From the NCBI GenBank assembly GCA_964534305.1, contig CAZHPR010000001.1, forward strand, positions 1 to 64,000: a stretch of DNA of 64,000 bases, written 5' to 3'. Below are positions 1 to 8,869 of the stretch, piece by piece. A model generated the notes under the pieces. It did not search any database. It worked only from the letters and a program-made list of their open reading frames with translations, and had not been told where the DNA came from. The stretch is from CAZHPR01 sp964534305. GTDB lineage: Bacteria > Patescibacteriota > Minisyncoccia > Phycocordibacterales > WO2-35-19. A program made the position numbers and the translations under genes. Each line of letters starts with the position of its first letter. The stretch's first letter is position 1.

Positions 1-40
1 TCGTACTTACGCACGTATATACGAACGTATCCTCTTTCCC

Positions 41-59
41 ACACAGGGTAGCCCTGTGT
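41..59. promoter_or_regulatory. Inverted repeat upstream of the IMPase-like gene
   Basis: ACACAGGG and CCCTGTGT form an 8-bp perfect dyad with a TAG loop, 80 bases before the first gene. It could be an operator or the terminator stem of a gene left of the window. There is no clear T-tract after it, so the role is undecided. Confidence 0.35.
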
Positions 60-139
60 ATAAGTATAACTATTCGTAAAAAATTCTATTTACTTTTGTT
101 TGTCAATATGTTATTGTTCGAGAAGAAAAGGAGTCTGAA

Positions 140-997
140 ATGCTTGAATATGGAGAAGTAAACGGACACATTATTGGCCGAATTCTCAAAGAAACCGTAC
201 GGCGTGCCACAGTAGTGATTCGCAACGAACGACTTGTATTTGAGGCCAGATCCAAAATGGGCCACTCTGGCAACATGGACGACGTGTTCACCAGTGCGGA
301 CACCAAAGCCCAAGAAGTGTATTGGCGAGCATTCCATGAATGCTTTCCTGGCTACGGAGTGATCGGCGAAGAAGATTTGCTTATCACACAGCCTTCACGT
401 GGAGATGACGGATTCTACTTTACGGTCGATCCACTCGACGGAACCAAGGCGTACATTCGTCGACAATCTCATGGAGTCGGTACGATGGTCGCCCTCGTTC
501 ACCGCGGAAAAGTTTTATCCGCATATGTGGGCGATATTAACACCGAAGAAGTCTACGGCTACCGACCAGATTCAGATGAGGTTCATCGGATCACCAGGTT
601 GGATACGGTCGAGAAGTTGAATTTGGAAAACGGCCAGCCACTCAAAGAGTGCTATGCCCTCTTGCGAGATCCCGCGGAAAAATACTCAATTTCGACTCAG
701 GCCATGCTTAAAAAGTTCAAAAACTACGAAGTCATTGGCTCGAGTATCGGAATCTGGCTCGCCCAACTCTGGAAAGGAGAAGTCGGTGGGGTTTTTATGA
801 AGCCGAGCGTGGAAACACCTTGGGACACAACGCCTATTATTGGCATCTCCAAAAAGCTCGGGTGTGCATTCCTCAGACCAAACAGTCAAGGAACCGGATG
901 GTTCGAGTATGAACCTGTGGTCTCACCCCAAAAGTATTTCAGAGATCATGATACCCTGATTGTTCACCGGAGCCATCTTGCAGAACTTGGTCTCTAA
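140..997 (+). CDS. Inositol monophosphatase family phosphatase
   Basis: A 285-residue Mg2+-dependent sugar-phosphate or nucleotide phosphatase of the IMPase/CysQ/FBPase fold. The three metal-site motifs are visible: GEED at residues 76-79, DPLDGT at 97-102 and the C-terminal WD at 228-229 followed by PIIG. Length is normal for the family (about 260-290). The ATG at 140 has a strong AAGGAG seven bases upstream. The substrate cannot be told from sequence: inositol-1-phosphate, 3'-phosphoadenosine phosphate or fructose-1,6-bisphosphate are all possible. It is a single-gene unit closed by its own terminator. By my reading its isoleucines use only ATT and ATC, never ATA, unlike the ATA-rich genes nearby, which suggests recent transfer. 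Confidence 0.88.
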   Translation: MLEYGEVNGHIIGRILKETVRRATVVIRNERLVFEARSKMGHSGNMDDVFTSADTKAQEVYWRAFHECFPGYGVIGEEDLLITQPSRGDDGFYFTVDPLDGTKAYIRRQSHGVGTMVALVHRGKVLSAYVGDINTEEVYGYRPDSDEVHRITRLDTVEKLNLENGQPLKECYALLRDPAEKYSISTQAMLKKFKNYEVIGSSIGIWLAQLWKGEVGGVFMKPSVETPWDTTPIIGISKKLGCAFLRPNSQGTGWFEYEPVVSPQKYFRDHDTLIVHRSHLAELGL

Positions 998-1010
998 GAC
1001 CTATGACCAA

Positions 1011-1053
1011 CCGCCCCTTCGGGACAAAACCCGAAGGAGGCGGGTTTTGTTTT
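1011..1053 (+). terminator. Rho-independent terminator of the IMPase-like gene
   Basis: A 12-13 bp GC-rich stem (1011-1023 with 1030-1043, one bulged A) with loop ACAAAA is followed by a T-rich run. It begins 13 bases after the stop codon. Confidence 0.9.
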
Positions 1054-1069
1054 ATATAAAAATAAATCA

Positions 1070-1100
1070 CCAAAAGTCCCGCCGAAGGTGGGACTTTTGG
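1070..1100. terminator. Bidirectional hairpin between the IMPase-like gene and rplE
   Basis: CCAAAAGTCCC (1070-1080) and GGGACTTTTGG (1090-1100) form an 11-bp perfect stem. Arms rich in A then T let it act on either strand, and it most likely ends the minus-strand ribosomal transcript. Confidence 0.7.
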
Positions 1101-1103
1101 TGT

Positions 1104-1144
1104 CTCCCCCCTCTCCTTTGGAGAGGGGGACAAAGGGGGAGAGG
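1104..1144. repeat. GC-rich palindromic repeat, intergenic copy
   Basis: The palindrome CCCTCTCCTTTGGAGAGGGG is followed by a G-rich tail (GACAAAGGGGGAGAGG). It belongs to the same family as the copies near 12.9, 14.05, 14.4, 35.1, 38.7, 38.9, 44.1 and 44.6 kb. It ends three bases before the rplE stop codon. Confidence 0.8.
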
Positions 1145-1147
1145 CTT

Positions 1148-1699
1148 TTACTTCTTCCCCTCTACTTTTTTCTTGAATGGGAAGCCGAGAGATTTTAGGA
1201 ATTCTTGAGTTAGCTCCTTTTTCTTTACATTTGTGACGATAGTTACAGCAAAGCCGAAGACGTCTTTGAGATCCTCATCTGATGTCTCTGGAAATACGAT
1301 GTGCTCCTTTATACCCATTGTGTAGTTGCCCATTGAGTCTACTCCTTCTATTGAGATACCTCTAAAGTCCTTGGTTCTAGGTAGGGCGACGTTTATAAGT
1401 CTCTCCAAGAAAGACCACATCTTCTCCCCTCTCAAAGTAACTTGCACCCCGACTACGTCGCCGATCCTTGTTTTGAATGTTGCGATTGATTTCTTTGCAC
1501 CTCTCCTTACTGGCTTCTGACCGGTTATCTTTGCAAGTCTGTCTTCTACAACCTCCACCTTTTTCTTATCATTAAATGATCCAACGCCCGCGCTCACCAC
1601 AATCTTCATAATCTTTGGAGCTTGCATAGGATTCTTGAGGCCCAATTTTTCTTTGAGTTCTCCGAATGATTTTTTTGTTTTTTCTTTGATTGAAGTCAT
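1148..1699 (-). CDS. rplE: 50S ribosomal protein L5 (uL5)
   Basis: Binds 5S rRNA and helps form the central protuberance. The 183-residue product shows typical L5 segments: PKIMKIVVSAGVG near residue 28, the KITGQKPVRRGAKKSIATFK block near 70-90, and the family C-terminal region. It is the last gene of the minus-strand block from rpsS. In the usual spc order rpsN would follow, but rpsN lies 47 kb away in this scaffold. Confidence 0.97.
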   Translation of the reverse strand: MTSIKEKTKKSFGELKEKLGLKNPMQAPKIMKIVVSAGVGSFNDKKKVEVVEDRLAKITGQKPVRRGAKKSIATFKTRIGDVVGVQVTLRGEKMWSFLERLINVALPRTKDFRGISIEGVDSMGNYTMGIKEHIVFPETSDEDLKDVFGFAVTIVTNVKKKELTQEFLKSLGFPFKKKVEGKK

Positions 1700-1733
1700 A
1701 ATTTTAGTTTGAAAGTTTAGAAGTTAAAAAGTT

Positions 1734-1991
1734 TTATTTCTTTGCTTTTGTTTTTGCTGGCGCCTTTTTAACTTTTGACTCTAGCTTTACATTTGATACA
1801 TGCACTGGAGTCGCCTTTTCTATCGTCTTGCCCTTCTCGCCTTGCTTCCTAGGTCTTAGGTGCTTCTTTCTCATATTGACCCCGTCTATAAGCACCGCTT
1901 CCAGCTTTGGGAAAGCTTTGACAATGACACCTTTCTTGCCCTTGTCTTTGCCTGTAAGCACTATTACGTTGTCTCCTCTTTTTACGTGCAT
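1734..1991 (-). CDS. rplX: 50S ribosomal protein L24 (uL24)
   Basis: An 85-residue assembly-initiating large-subunit protein. The N-terminal KOW motif is clear (GDNVIVLTGKDKGKKGVIV, residues about 6-24), followed by the MRKKHLRPRKQGEKG segment. The C-terminus is a lysine/alanine-rich tail. The gene lies between rplN and rplE in normal order. Confidence 0.97.
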   Translation of the reverse strand: MHVKRGDNVIVLTGKDKGKKGVIVKAFPKLEAVLIDGVNMRKKHLRPRKQGEKGKTIEKATPVHVSNVKLESKVKKAPAKTKAKK

Positions 1992-2024
1992 AATTTTTAA
2001 TTTAGAATTTTGAATTTTTAAATT

Positions 2025-2402
2025 TTATATTACTTCTGGTGCAAGAGAGACGATCGAGCTGTGTCCTGCCTCTGCGATCTCTCTAGGTATCGGACCAAAT
2101 ATACGACCAGCCTTTGGGGTTATCTCACCTTTCTTCCTGTCTACGACAATAACTGCGTTTTCATCAAACTTGATATAAGAGCCGTCCTTTCTTCTAAAAG
2201 GAGACTTCTGTCTTACAACCAAACCGAGCAATACCGCCTTCTTCTTTATATCCTTGTGAGGCTCTGCCTTTTGTACAGAAAAGATAACAAGCTCGCCGAT
2301 CGAAGCGTATCTCTTCTTTGCACTTCCAAGCACCTTGAAAATCCTACCAATCTTGGCACCTGAGTTGTCGGTCACTTTTACTATTGATCTTGGTTGAATC
2401 AT
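2025..2402 (-). CDS. rplN: 50S ribosomal protein L14 (uL14)
   Basis: A 125-residue protein near the subunit interface. It starts MIQPRSIVKVTDNSGAKIG, the hallmark L14 N-terminus, and ends GHSSIVSLAPEVI. Internal RRKDGSYIKFDENAVIV is also typical. One base separates its start from the rpsQ stop, indicating translational coupling. Confidence 0.97.
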   Translation of the reverse strand: MIQPRSIVKVTDNSGAKIGRIFKVLGSAKKRYASIGELVIFSVQKAEPHKDIKKKAVLLGLVVRQKSPFRRKDGSYIKFDENAVIVVDRKKGEITPKAGRIFGPIPREIAEAGHSSIVSLAPEVI

Positions 2403-2403
2403 A

Positions 2404-2670
2404 TTATTTTACTAAAACAAAATTCTTATCCTTTGATATCGGTCGGCTCTCTCTTATGGTCACCTTATCACCCACCTTAGCGGTATTGCCAGCATCATGA
2501 GCCTTAAACTTCTTGTTTATCTTGTGATACTTTTTGTACTTTGGGTGCTTTACAAATCTAGTCACGTTTACCACAATCGTGTCCTTCATTTTGTCAGAGA
2601 CAACAACGCCACTTAGAGTCTTACCCCCCTTCTTCTCTTCTTTATTTGTTTTTGTTTTTGTGTCTGCCAT
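2404..2670 (-). CDS. rpsQ: 30S ribosomal protein S17 (uS17)
   Basis: An 88-residue primary 16S rRNA-binding protein. LSGVVVSDKMKDTIVVNVTR and KHPKYKKYHKINKKFKAHD are diagnostic S17 segments. The lysine-rich N-terminus of about 17 residues is longer than in E. coli. The gene sits between rpmC and rplN. Confidence 0.97.
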   Translation of the reverse strand: MADTKTKTNKEEKKGGKTLSGVVVSDKMKDTIVVNVTRFVKHPKYKKYHKINKKFKAHDAGNTAKVGDKVTIRESRPISKDKNFVLVK

Positions 2671-2689
2671 AATTCTTGATTCTAAATTC

Positions 2690-2875
2690 TTACTTCACTG
2701 TTTTTAGTGCTGTCATTATCCTTGCAACATCCTTCTTTATCTTTGAAAATTCCTTTACATCTTTCTTTTTGCTACCCGCTGTACCAAAACGAAGGTCCTT
2801 TATCAAAAGCTTTTTTTCAGAAAGCTCTTTTAGAAGTTCTGTCTTATTCTTATTTGCTAAATCCTTCATTTTCAT
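2690..2875 (-). CDS. rpmC: 50S ribosomal protein L29 (uL29)
   Basis: A 61-residue two-helix protein near the peptide exit tunnel. MKMKDLANKNKTELLKEL and the C-terminal IKKDVARIMTALK match the L29 pattern. It follows rplP by 57 bases. Confidence 0.93.
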   Translation of the reverse strand: MKMKDLANKNKTELLKELSEKKLLIKDLRFGTAGSKKKDVKEFSKIKKDVARIMTALKTVK

Positions 2876-2932
2876 ATCTTTTTTATTTTACTGGCAACTA
2901 ACCCTACATTATTTTGCCAAAATTATCAATAG

Positions 2933-3352
2933 CTACTCTCTTGCAACCACCTTGGCCTTGAGCGGCAATTTGGTCCCGCCCTTTCTAAGGGATTCTCTAG
3001 CTACAGCGTCGCTAACACCATCAACCTCAAACATTATCTGGCCCGGCAATACCTGGACTAGGTACCCCTGGATATCGCCCTTACCCTTACCCATTTTTAC
3101 TTCCGCAGGCTTCTGAGTAAAAGGCATATCTGGGAAGATTCTTATCCAAACTCTGCCTGTTTTGCCGACAGCTTTGGTAATCGCCTTTCTCGCAGATTCT
3201 ATCTGGTTTGATGTTACCCTGTGAGCGGTTGTCGCCTTGAGGCCATGAGAACCAAAGGAGATAGAGACGCCTCTAGTAGCTGCGCCGACCCTGCTTGGAT
3301 TTCTGCGCATTGTGTGCCATTTTCTGTATTTTACTTTCTTTGGGAATAACAT
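2933..3352 (-). CDS. rplP: 50S ribosomal protein L16 (uL16)
   Basis: A 139-residue protein at the A-site side of the 50S subunit. It starts MLFPKKVKYRKWHTMRRNP and contains GRVWIRIFPDMPFTQKPAEV and GKGKGDIQGYLVQVLPG, all typical of L16. The ATG lies only four bases from the assembly gap, so the gene is complete but its upstream spacer is missing. Reading through the Ns would falsely fuse it to rpsC. Confidence 0.96.
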   Translation of the reverse strand: MLFPKKVKYRKWHTMRRNPSRVGAATRGVSISFGSHGLKATTAHRVTSNQIESARKAITKAVGKTGRVWIRIFPDMPFTQKPAEVKMGKGKGDIQGYLVQVLPGQIMFEVDGVSDAVARESLRKGGTKLPLKAKVVARE

Positions 3353-3355
3353 GTT

Positions 3356-3455
3356 NNNNNNNNNNNNNNNNNNNNNNNNNNNNNNNNNNNNNNNNNNNNN
3401 NNNNNNNNNNNNNNNNNNNNNNNNNNNNNNNNNNNNNNNNNNNNNNNNNNNNNNN
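3356..3455. other. Assembly gap (100 N)
   Basis: A run of exactly 100 N, the usual placeholder for a gap of unknown length. It removes the 3' end of rpsC and the rpsC-rplP spacer. Confidence 0.99.
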
Positions 3456-4060
3456 CCGAGCGGAAGATTTGCTTCGTGAAAAGCATAATCAATGTCTGCT
3501 CTGATTGTCTGAAGAGGTATTCTGCCCATTTTCTTTGTCTCCACTCTTGCCATGTTTGAACCACCCATAATACCTGAGAGAGTAATCTTTACCCCCTTCA
3601 CATCTCTGTTTGCAAAAGCCTTCTCCATCATCTGCTTTACTACCCTCCTAAAAGGCATTCTCTTCTCAAGACCTTCTGCGACCATCTGAGCGGCAATCAT
3701 TGAGTTGGACTCTGGAGACTTTACTTCCTTTACATCAATCTTTAGCTCCTCCTTTGATTCTAGTTTTGCTTTTTTTAGAACCCTGAGTAGGTCGGCTCGG
3801 AGCTTAACCATACCATCACCTTGTCTGCCGATTATGAGGCCTGGGCGAGATGTTTCTATTATTACTCTGAGAGCCTTGTTGTTCCTCTCTATTTCTATAG
3901 AAGAAACATACATACCCTTGAGCTTTTTCTTTAGAAACTCAGTTATAAAGACATCCGCCTTTAGGTTGTCTCTGTACTTTGATTTAACACCAAACCAACG
4001 AGACTTCCAGTCGCGGATTATTCCAAGCCTATGTGAATATGGGTGTACTGTATGACTCAT
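3456..4060 (-). CDS. rpsC: 30S ribosomal protein S3 (uS3), 3' end lost in gap
   Basis: About 201 residues remain before the gap. The start MSHTVHPYSHRLGI is typical. The KH RNA-binding domain shows ETSRPGLIIGRQGDGM near residue 70-84 (the GxxG loop), and the C-terminal S3 domain shows MIAAQMVAEGLEKRMPFRR and GVKITLSGIMGGSNMARVE. Usual length is 205-235, so only a short tail is missing. Six bases separate it from rplV. Confidence 0.96.
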
Positions 4061-4065
4061 AAATT

Positions 4066-4473
4066 TTAACTTTTGACTGATGACTTATTACTTTTAACTT
4101 TTTGTGGTTCAGCCTTTTTCTTTGCTTCCTTCACAGCTCCTGACTTTTCTGCAAGAACAATCTTGACATGACTAGTTCTCTTTCTTATCGGGTGAGCAGA
4201 GCCGTGAGCTACAGGCATCCTTCTGTATAGGATAGTACCTCCATCAACTCTTACTTCTTTTACAAAAAGATTTTTTTCTTCAACTCCAACATTTTTTGCA
4301 TTTGCAATCGCAGAATTGAGAAGTTTGAAAAGAGGGCCGCTTGATCTCTTGATAAGAAAAGAAAGGACATTCTTTGCCTCAGAAATATTTTTGCCCCTGA
4401 TAGAGTCAGCAACAAGCCTCACCTTTCTTGGAGACTGTCGGTAGCTATTTAGTTTTGCTGTAATCTCTTTCAT
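4066..4473 (-). CDS. rplV: 50S ribosomal protein L22 (uL22)
   Basis: A 135-residue protein lining the exit tunnel. SYRQSPRKVRLVADSIRGK and the C-terminal beta-hairpin region (VRVDGGTILYRRMPVAHG, then KRTSHVKIVL) are diagnostic. A lysine-rich tail of about 25 residues extends past the normal end. Confidence 0.96.
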   Translation of the reverse strand: MKEITAKLNSYRQSPRKVRLVADSIRGKNISEAKNVLSFLIKRSSGPLFKLLNSAIANAKNVGVEEKNLFVKEVRVDGGTILYRRMPVAHGSAHPIRKRTSHVKIVLAEKSGAVKEAKKKAEPQKVKSNKSSVKS

Positions 4474-4489
4474 TTAAATTTTTGACAGA

Positions 4490-4831
4490 CTATTTTTTGG
4501 TCTCAACTGTTGCCTTGGCTGCCTTGGCTGCTGTTATCTCGGCTTCTTTCTTCTTCATTTCTAGCTCCTTCTGCATCTTTCCTCCGTGTTTTATAAACTT
4601 CCTAGTAGGAGAAAATTCTCCCAATCTGTGGCCCACCATATCCTCCGTGACCAATACTTCTATATGATCCTTGCCATTATGAACCCCAAATATAAAGCCC
4701 ACCATCTCAGGAGAGATAACTGAAGCTCTTGCCCAAGTCTTTATAACCCCAGATTCCTGTGGTTTTTTGCCTTCAATTTTCTTTAGTAGCCTTTCGTCTA
4801 CGTATGGACCTTTTTTGAGCGATCTGGACAT
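4490..4831 (-). CDS. rpsS: 30S ribosomal protein S19 (uS19)
   Basis: A 113-residue head protein of the small subunit. [19 protein letters not shown] and [15 protein letters not shown] are diagnostic; an Ala/Lys-rich tail of about 25 residues is added. It is the first gene of this block. In the canonical S10 operon it would follow rplB, which here lies at 22.5 kb and is followed by rplS instead. Confidence 0.97.
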   Translation of the reverse strand: MSRSLKKGPYVDERLLKKIEGKKPQESGVIKTWARASVISPEMVGFIFGVHNGKDHIEVLVTEDMVGHRLGEFSPTRKFIKHGGKMQKELEMKKKEAEITAAKAAKATVETKK

Positions 4832-4882
4832 GGTTTATTGTATTTGTTTACAAATTTAATCCCGCCAAGCGGGATAGGAACT

Positions 4883-4910
4883 ATACTACCAAATAGGGCT
4901 TCTTTGTCAA
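4883..4910 (-). promoter_or_regulatory. Promoter of the rpsS-rplE block
   Basis: On the minus strand, TTGACA (4905-4910), a 16-base spacer and TAGTAT (4883-4888) lie 52 bases before the rpsS ATG. A small hairpin, CCCGC-TTG-GCGGG, sits in the leader. The tuf promoter has the same -35 and -10 hexamers. Confidence 0.75.
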
Positions 4911-4914
4911 ACCC

Positions 4915-5014
4915 NNNNNNNNNNNNNNNNNNNNNNNNNNNNNNNNNNNNNNNNNNNNNNNNNNNNNNNNNNNNNNNNNNNNNNNNNNNNNNNNNNNNNN
5001 NNNNNNNNNNNNNN
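4915..5014. other. Assembly gap (100 N)
   Basis: A run of exactly 100 N between the argS 3' end and the rpsS promoter. Its true length is unknown, and the join may be a scaffold link. Confidence 0.99.
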
Positions 5015-6609
5015 AGGCCGTTTTTGAGCACGACAGAGACGGCGCTTGTTATCGCCAATTTGTAAGACGAAGACGGGTCAGATTCATCAACAATTTTTTC
5101 TCTGGCATAAAAGCTATTGAAGGCTCCAGCAAGTTCGGTAAGGTAAGTAACTAGAGAATGCGGCGAATACTCTTTGCCTGCCTTCTCTACCACTTCCGGA
5201 AATCTATAGACCAGCTTCTCAACGTCTGTCGTTTCCCAAGGAAAGTCCTTGGGGGCCTTAAAGGACTCTCCTTGGGAAACTGCTTTTTCCAAAACAGATC
5301 TTGCCCTCACATACGCGTATTGCAAATACGGACCTGAGTCGCCTTCAAAAGAGATGGATTTATCAAAATCAAATATTATATCTCCCCCGACCGCCTGGCG
5401 AAGGATCGAATACTTTATTGCTCCGATCGCAACAACTTCGGCAATATTTTCTTTTTCTTCCTCGGTCAATTCTCTCTCCGCAATCTTTTCTTTTATTCTT
5501 TCTTTTACCTGTCCGATCAGGCTTTCTGCGGTAATAACATCCCCCGTCCTAGAAGACATCTTGCCAGAAGTTAGTTTGAGCATCCCGTGAGAGAGATGGT
5601 GCAACTTGCCTTTGAGTTCAGAAAAAATCTCTCCGATTGCAACCTCTACAACTTTGAAAAACGCGTCTTGCTCGTTTGCGGTTATCGTTATTGATTGATT
5701 ATACGCCCATTTGTCTTTCTTGAGTTTTGCAAGACCAACCTCCTTTGCTTCATAGGTCGGCAAACCTTCTTTGTTTATAAAAACCCGTGTGTGCGTCTTG
5801 GGCTCAAAATTTTCTCCTCTAAAGATTATCGCCCCCTCTTCTCCCTCTTCAAAAACCCTGCCTACATTTTCTAATACAATTTTCTTGCCTACCTCACCCG
5901 ACTCGCTCTCAAAAAAGTTTTCATCAAAGTGACTCCCGAGTCTTTTGTAAATATTTTCAAAGGCTTCCAAAGAAACTCTTTTGCCCAGATCATATAGCTC
6001 GTTTATATCGTTGTCTGTTTTATCGTATATTTTTTTATTTATTTCTATTATTTCTTTCTTTGCGTTTGGATCCTCTTCATAAGCCTTGGCCCCACGCGCA
6101 TAAGCTCCTTCCTGGCCGCCATTTTGGACACCCCAAATAGCCTTGGCGACATGAAGTCCGACGTCTCCATGATAAGAGACAGATTTGGTATAAGCACCAT
6201 TTGTGCGAAGTATCCTTGCAACAGATTCTCCTATCGCGTTGTTCATAAGGTGCCCAATATGGAACTCCTTGAACGGATTTGGTTGGGTATGCTCGACTAT
6301 TATATGCTGGTCCTCAAGTAAGTTTGTTTTGCCGAAATTTTCTTTCTCTTTGTTTATTTGCTCAATACTGTCTGCAAAAAATTGTTTTGAAAGATAAATA
6401 TTTATAAACCTAGGAGAGATCGCTTCCACTCCCCCAACCTCAGCAATCAAATTGTTTTGCAAAGCTTCTGTATATTCAAAAATATTTTGCGGAGGGACGA
6501 TCAAAGAAAAGTCTCCCTGATCCAAAAACTTCGGATGTACCAAAAGCACTTCTCCTTCAATCTTCAACGTCTCCTTGATCCAATTTTCAATTTTTTCTTT
6601 TATATTCAT
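5015..6609 (-). CDS. argS: Arginyl-tRNA synthetase, last residues lost in gap
   Basis: A class I synthetase that charges tRNA-Arg. From the ATG at 6609 about 531 residues are present. The HIGH-type motif is visible in PNPFKEFHIGHLMNN (about residues 110-124), a KMSSRTG variant of KMSKS lies in the middle, and the anticodon-binding region ends SAVSVVLKNG at the gap. Only about 15 residues should be missing. The ATG follows the dut stop by one base. A longer upstream in-frame start would lie inside dut and is unlikely. Confidence 0.95.
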
Positions 6610-6610
6610 T

Positions 6611-7033
6611 TTATTTTCCGGTGCTGCCGAAGCCGCCCTCGCCACGCGAAGTATCCGACAACTCTGCCACCTCCTCAATTTCTGGGTGCTCCACCTTTTG
6701 AATCAGGAGCTGCATCACTTTGTGACCTTTTTCAAAAGTGTAAGGTTCCTTGCCTAAATTTATAACACCCAGGATAAGCTCTCCTCTGAAACCTGCATCT
6801 ATCACCCCTCCAAGAGTTTTTATACCCTGATTCATAGACAGACCACTCTTGTCCCAACAGAGACCGACATATCCATCTGGTATCTGCATTGCAACACCGG
6901 TCCTAATTCTTGATATCTTTCCCGGAAGCACGACCGTATCCTCTAGTGCAAAGAGGTCCATCCCCGCATCGCCCGGATGAGCAAACTTTGGAAGCACTGC
7001 GTCTTTATGAACTTTTTTTACCTTTAACTCCAT
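6611..7033 (-). CDS. dut: Deoxyuridine 5'-triphosphate nucleotidohydrolase (dUTPase)
   Basis: Hydrolyses dUTP to dUMP and pyrophosphate, keeping uracil out of DNA and supplying ThyX. All trimeric dUTPase motifs are present: DAGMDL (motif 1), DKSGLSMNQG (2), GVIDAGFRGE (3) and RGEGGFGSTG (5) near the C-terminus. From MELKVKK it is 140 residues, the family norm. This start overlaps the glyA 3' end by 29 bases. A start ten codons upstream is possible but would add no conserved sequence. Confidence 0.95.
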   Translation of the reverse strand: MELKVKKVHKDAVLPKFAHPGDAGMDLFALEDTVVLPGKISRIRTGVAMQIPDGYVGLCWDKSGLSMNQGIKTLGGVIDAGFRGELILGVINLGKEPYTFEKGHKVMQLLIQKVEHPEIEEVAELSDTSRGEGGFGSTGK

Positions 7034-8222
7034 TACGAAGTATTGTATCAATTTTCTTGGCAATCAGCACAAAATCTTTTTCCTTTTTGCCCCTGGTGGT
7101 CTCTGCGGCAGTACCTAGCCTGATGCCCGAAGGATCCATCGGAGAGCGCGTCTCATTGGGAATAGTGTTTTTGTTTACTATTATGCCCGCCTTCTCAAGT
7201 CTATCGCTCGCCTCTTTGCCTGATATCCCCTTGCCTTCCATCCAAGTATCTACGAGTATCAAGTGACTGTCGGTACCGCCAGAAATTATTTTCCAGCCGA
7301 GCTTCTTGAGTTCGTTTGCAAGAGTATTTGCATTTTTGACTACCTGTTTTGCATACTTTCGAAACGAGGGGCTCTGCGCCTCCTTGAGGGCGACGGCGAC
7401 CGCCGCGATCTGATTGAGATGCGGACCACCCTGAAGCCCTGGGAAAACTGCTTTGTCTATAAGTTCAGAAATATTTTTGTCTTCACCTTTGGCGTTTTTT
7501 ACAGTCACATCGTTTCTAGAAAAAATCATCGCTGACCTAGGACCGCGGAGCGTCTTGTGTACGGTAGTTGTCACGATGTGAGCACAAGCAAAAGGAGATG
7601 GGTACGCCTTGCCCGCAACGAGCCCAGCAAAGTGAGACATATCTACCATGAGAAGCGCCCCCGCCTTGTCTGCAATCTCTCTAAACTTTTTGAAGTCCAC
7701 TACTCTAGGATAAGCAGTAAAGCCCGCGACTATTATGTTTGGCTTTTCTTGGAGAGCAATCTTCTCTACTTCGGCATAGTCTATCCTTTCATCACTGCCT
7801 ACTCCATACGGTACCTGGGTCCAAAACTTGCCCGTCGCAGAGACTTTGTGTCCGTGAGTAAGGTGTCCGCCATGATCTAGAGACATACCCATTATCTTGC
7901 CCCCTTGAGGCACTAGGGCCAGATAGACGGCCAAGTTTGCTGGAGAGCCAGAAAGTGGCTGGACGTTGACGGACCACTTTGAAGTCAGGCCAAAAAGCTT
8001 AGCTGCCCTCTCCTTGGCCAAGTCTTCTATTTTGTCTACAAACTCATTACCTCCATAATACCTATATTTTGAGTAGCCTTCGGCGTATTTATTGGTAAGC
8101 TCACTTCCTAAAGCTTCCAAAACATCCTTGGAGACATAATTTTCAGAAGCGATCAGATTGATCACGCTTTTCTGCCTCTTCTTCTCTCCCTCCAAAAGCT
8201 TTTTTATTTGTGCGTCTTTCAT
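7005..8222 (-). CDS. glyA: Serine hydroxymethyltransferase
   Basis: A PLP enzyme that converts serine and tetrahydrofolate to glycine and 5,10-methylene-THF, the carbon donor for the neighbouring ThyX. At 405 residues it is full length. The N-terminal NLIASENYVSKDVLEALGS, the PLP-lysine region TTTVHKTLRGPRSA and the C-terminal GIRLGTAAETTRG are diagnostic. It overlaps tmk by four bases at its start and dut at its end, so the genes are translationally coupled. Confidence 0.97.
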   Translation of the reverse strand: MKDAQIKKLLEGEKKRQKSVINLIASENYVSKDVLEALGSELTNKYAEGYSKYRYYGGNEFVDKIEDLAKERAAKLFGLTSKWSVNVQPLSGSPANLAVYLALVPQGGKIMGMSLDHGGHLTHGHKVSATGKFWTQVPYGVGSDERIDYAEVEKIALQEKPNIIVAGFTAYPRVVDFKKFREIADKAGALLMVDMSHFAGLVAGKAYPSPFACAHIVTTTVHKTLRGPRSAMIFSRNDVTVKNAKGEDKNISELIDKAVFPGLQGGPHLNQIAAVAVALKEAQSPSFRKYAKQVVKNANTLANELKKLGWKIISGGTDSHLILVDTWMEGKGISGKEASDRLEKAGIIVNKNTIPNETRSPMDPSGIRLGTAAETTRGKKEKDFVLIAKKIDTILRNGVKGKKSS

Positions 8223-8845
8223 ACGATTTTATTTTTTAATAATTTTTTTATATATTCGGAAACATTTTTGTAAACTGTTTCTTTATCAAAAGATGCGTCT
8301 ATAATCTTTACTCTTATTCCCCTCTTTTTAAAGAAATTCTCATAACCTCTAAAGACCCTGCTATGATAATCTCTTTTTTGATTATCAAAATGATTATTAC
8401 CTTCTCTGCCCGCCCTTCTTTCTTCGGCTATTTTAGGATTTATTCTTAGGTATATATATTCAACTGGAAGTTTTTTTACTATTTTATTTCTTAGGTACCA
8501 GAACACGTCTTCCAACTTTCTGTTTTTTTGTCCAAAGAGCTGAAAGGCAAAAGTAGAAGTATCAAACCGATCGGAAACCACACTAACACCCTTCTTTAAA
8601 GCTGGTAATACAAGCTCTTCTATATGAGAAGCCCTCGAGGTCATAAAGCCCAAAAGAGTGGGCAGGGCTGGTACATTTTTTGACCTTTCATCAATCAAGA
8701 CAGACCTTACCATCTCACCAAACGGAGAACCACCAGGCTCTCGCGAATATATAATATTGGGAAAATCCTTTTTTAGACGGTTTATTACCTCTGTTTTTCC
8801 AGACCCGTCAAGACCCTCCAAAACTATAAATTTACCTACTTTCAT
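8219..8845 (-). CDS. tmk: Thymidylate kinase
   Basis: Phosphorylates dTMP to dTDP. The 208-residue product has the P-loop GLDGSGKT at residues about 10-17, the DR motif in VVSDRFDTSTFAFQ, and a LID region with RRAGREGNNHFD. It is the first gene of the minus operon tmk-glyA-dut-argS and is divergent from thyX across a 24-base spacer if ThyX uses its GTG start. Confidence 0.94.
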   Translation of the reverse strand: MKVGKFIVLEGLDGSGKTEVINRLKKDFPNIIYSREPGGSPFGEMVRSVLIDERSKNVPALPTLLGFMTSRASHIEELVLPALKKGVSVVSDRFDTSTFAFQLFGQKNRKLEDVFWYLRNKIVKKLPVEYIYLRINPKIAEERRAGREGNNHFDNQKRDYHSRVFRGYENFFKKRGIRVKIIDASFDKETVYKNVSEYIKKLLKNKIV

Positions 8846-8869
8846 TTTATTACACTAAGTGTATGATAA

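Noticed and set aside
140..997. Alternative genetic code (UGA as glycine) as in Gracilibacteria
   Set aside because: Genes such as the DUF488 and DUF5680-like ones end normally at TGA, and no conserved protein has an internal TGA.
2933..4060. A single open frame that fuses S3 and L16
   Set aside because: The frame only stays open because the 100 N translate as X. The two halves are separate ribosomal proteins with their own starts.
4798..6678. A 626-codon frame joining ArgRS to sequence before rpsS
   Set aside because: It runs through the assembly gap. The part left of the gap is promoter and leader DNA of rpsS, and the upstream extension lies in dut.
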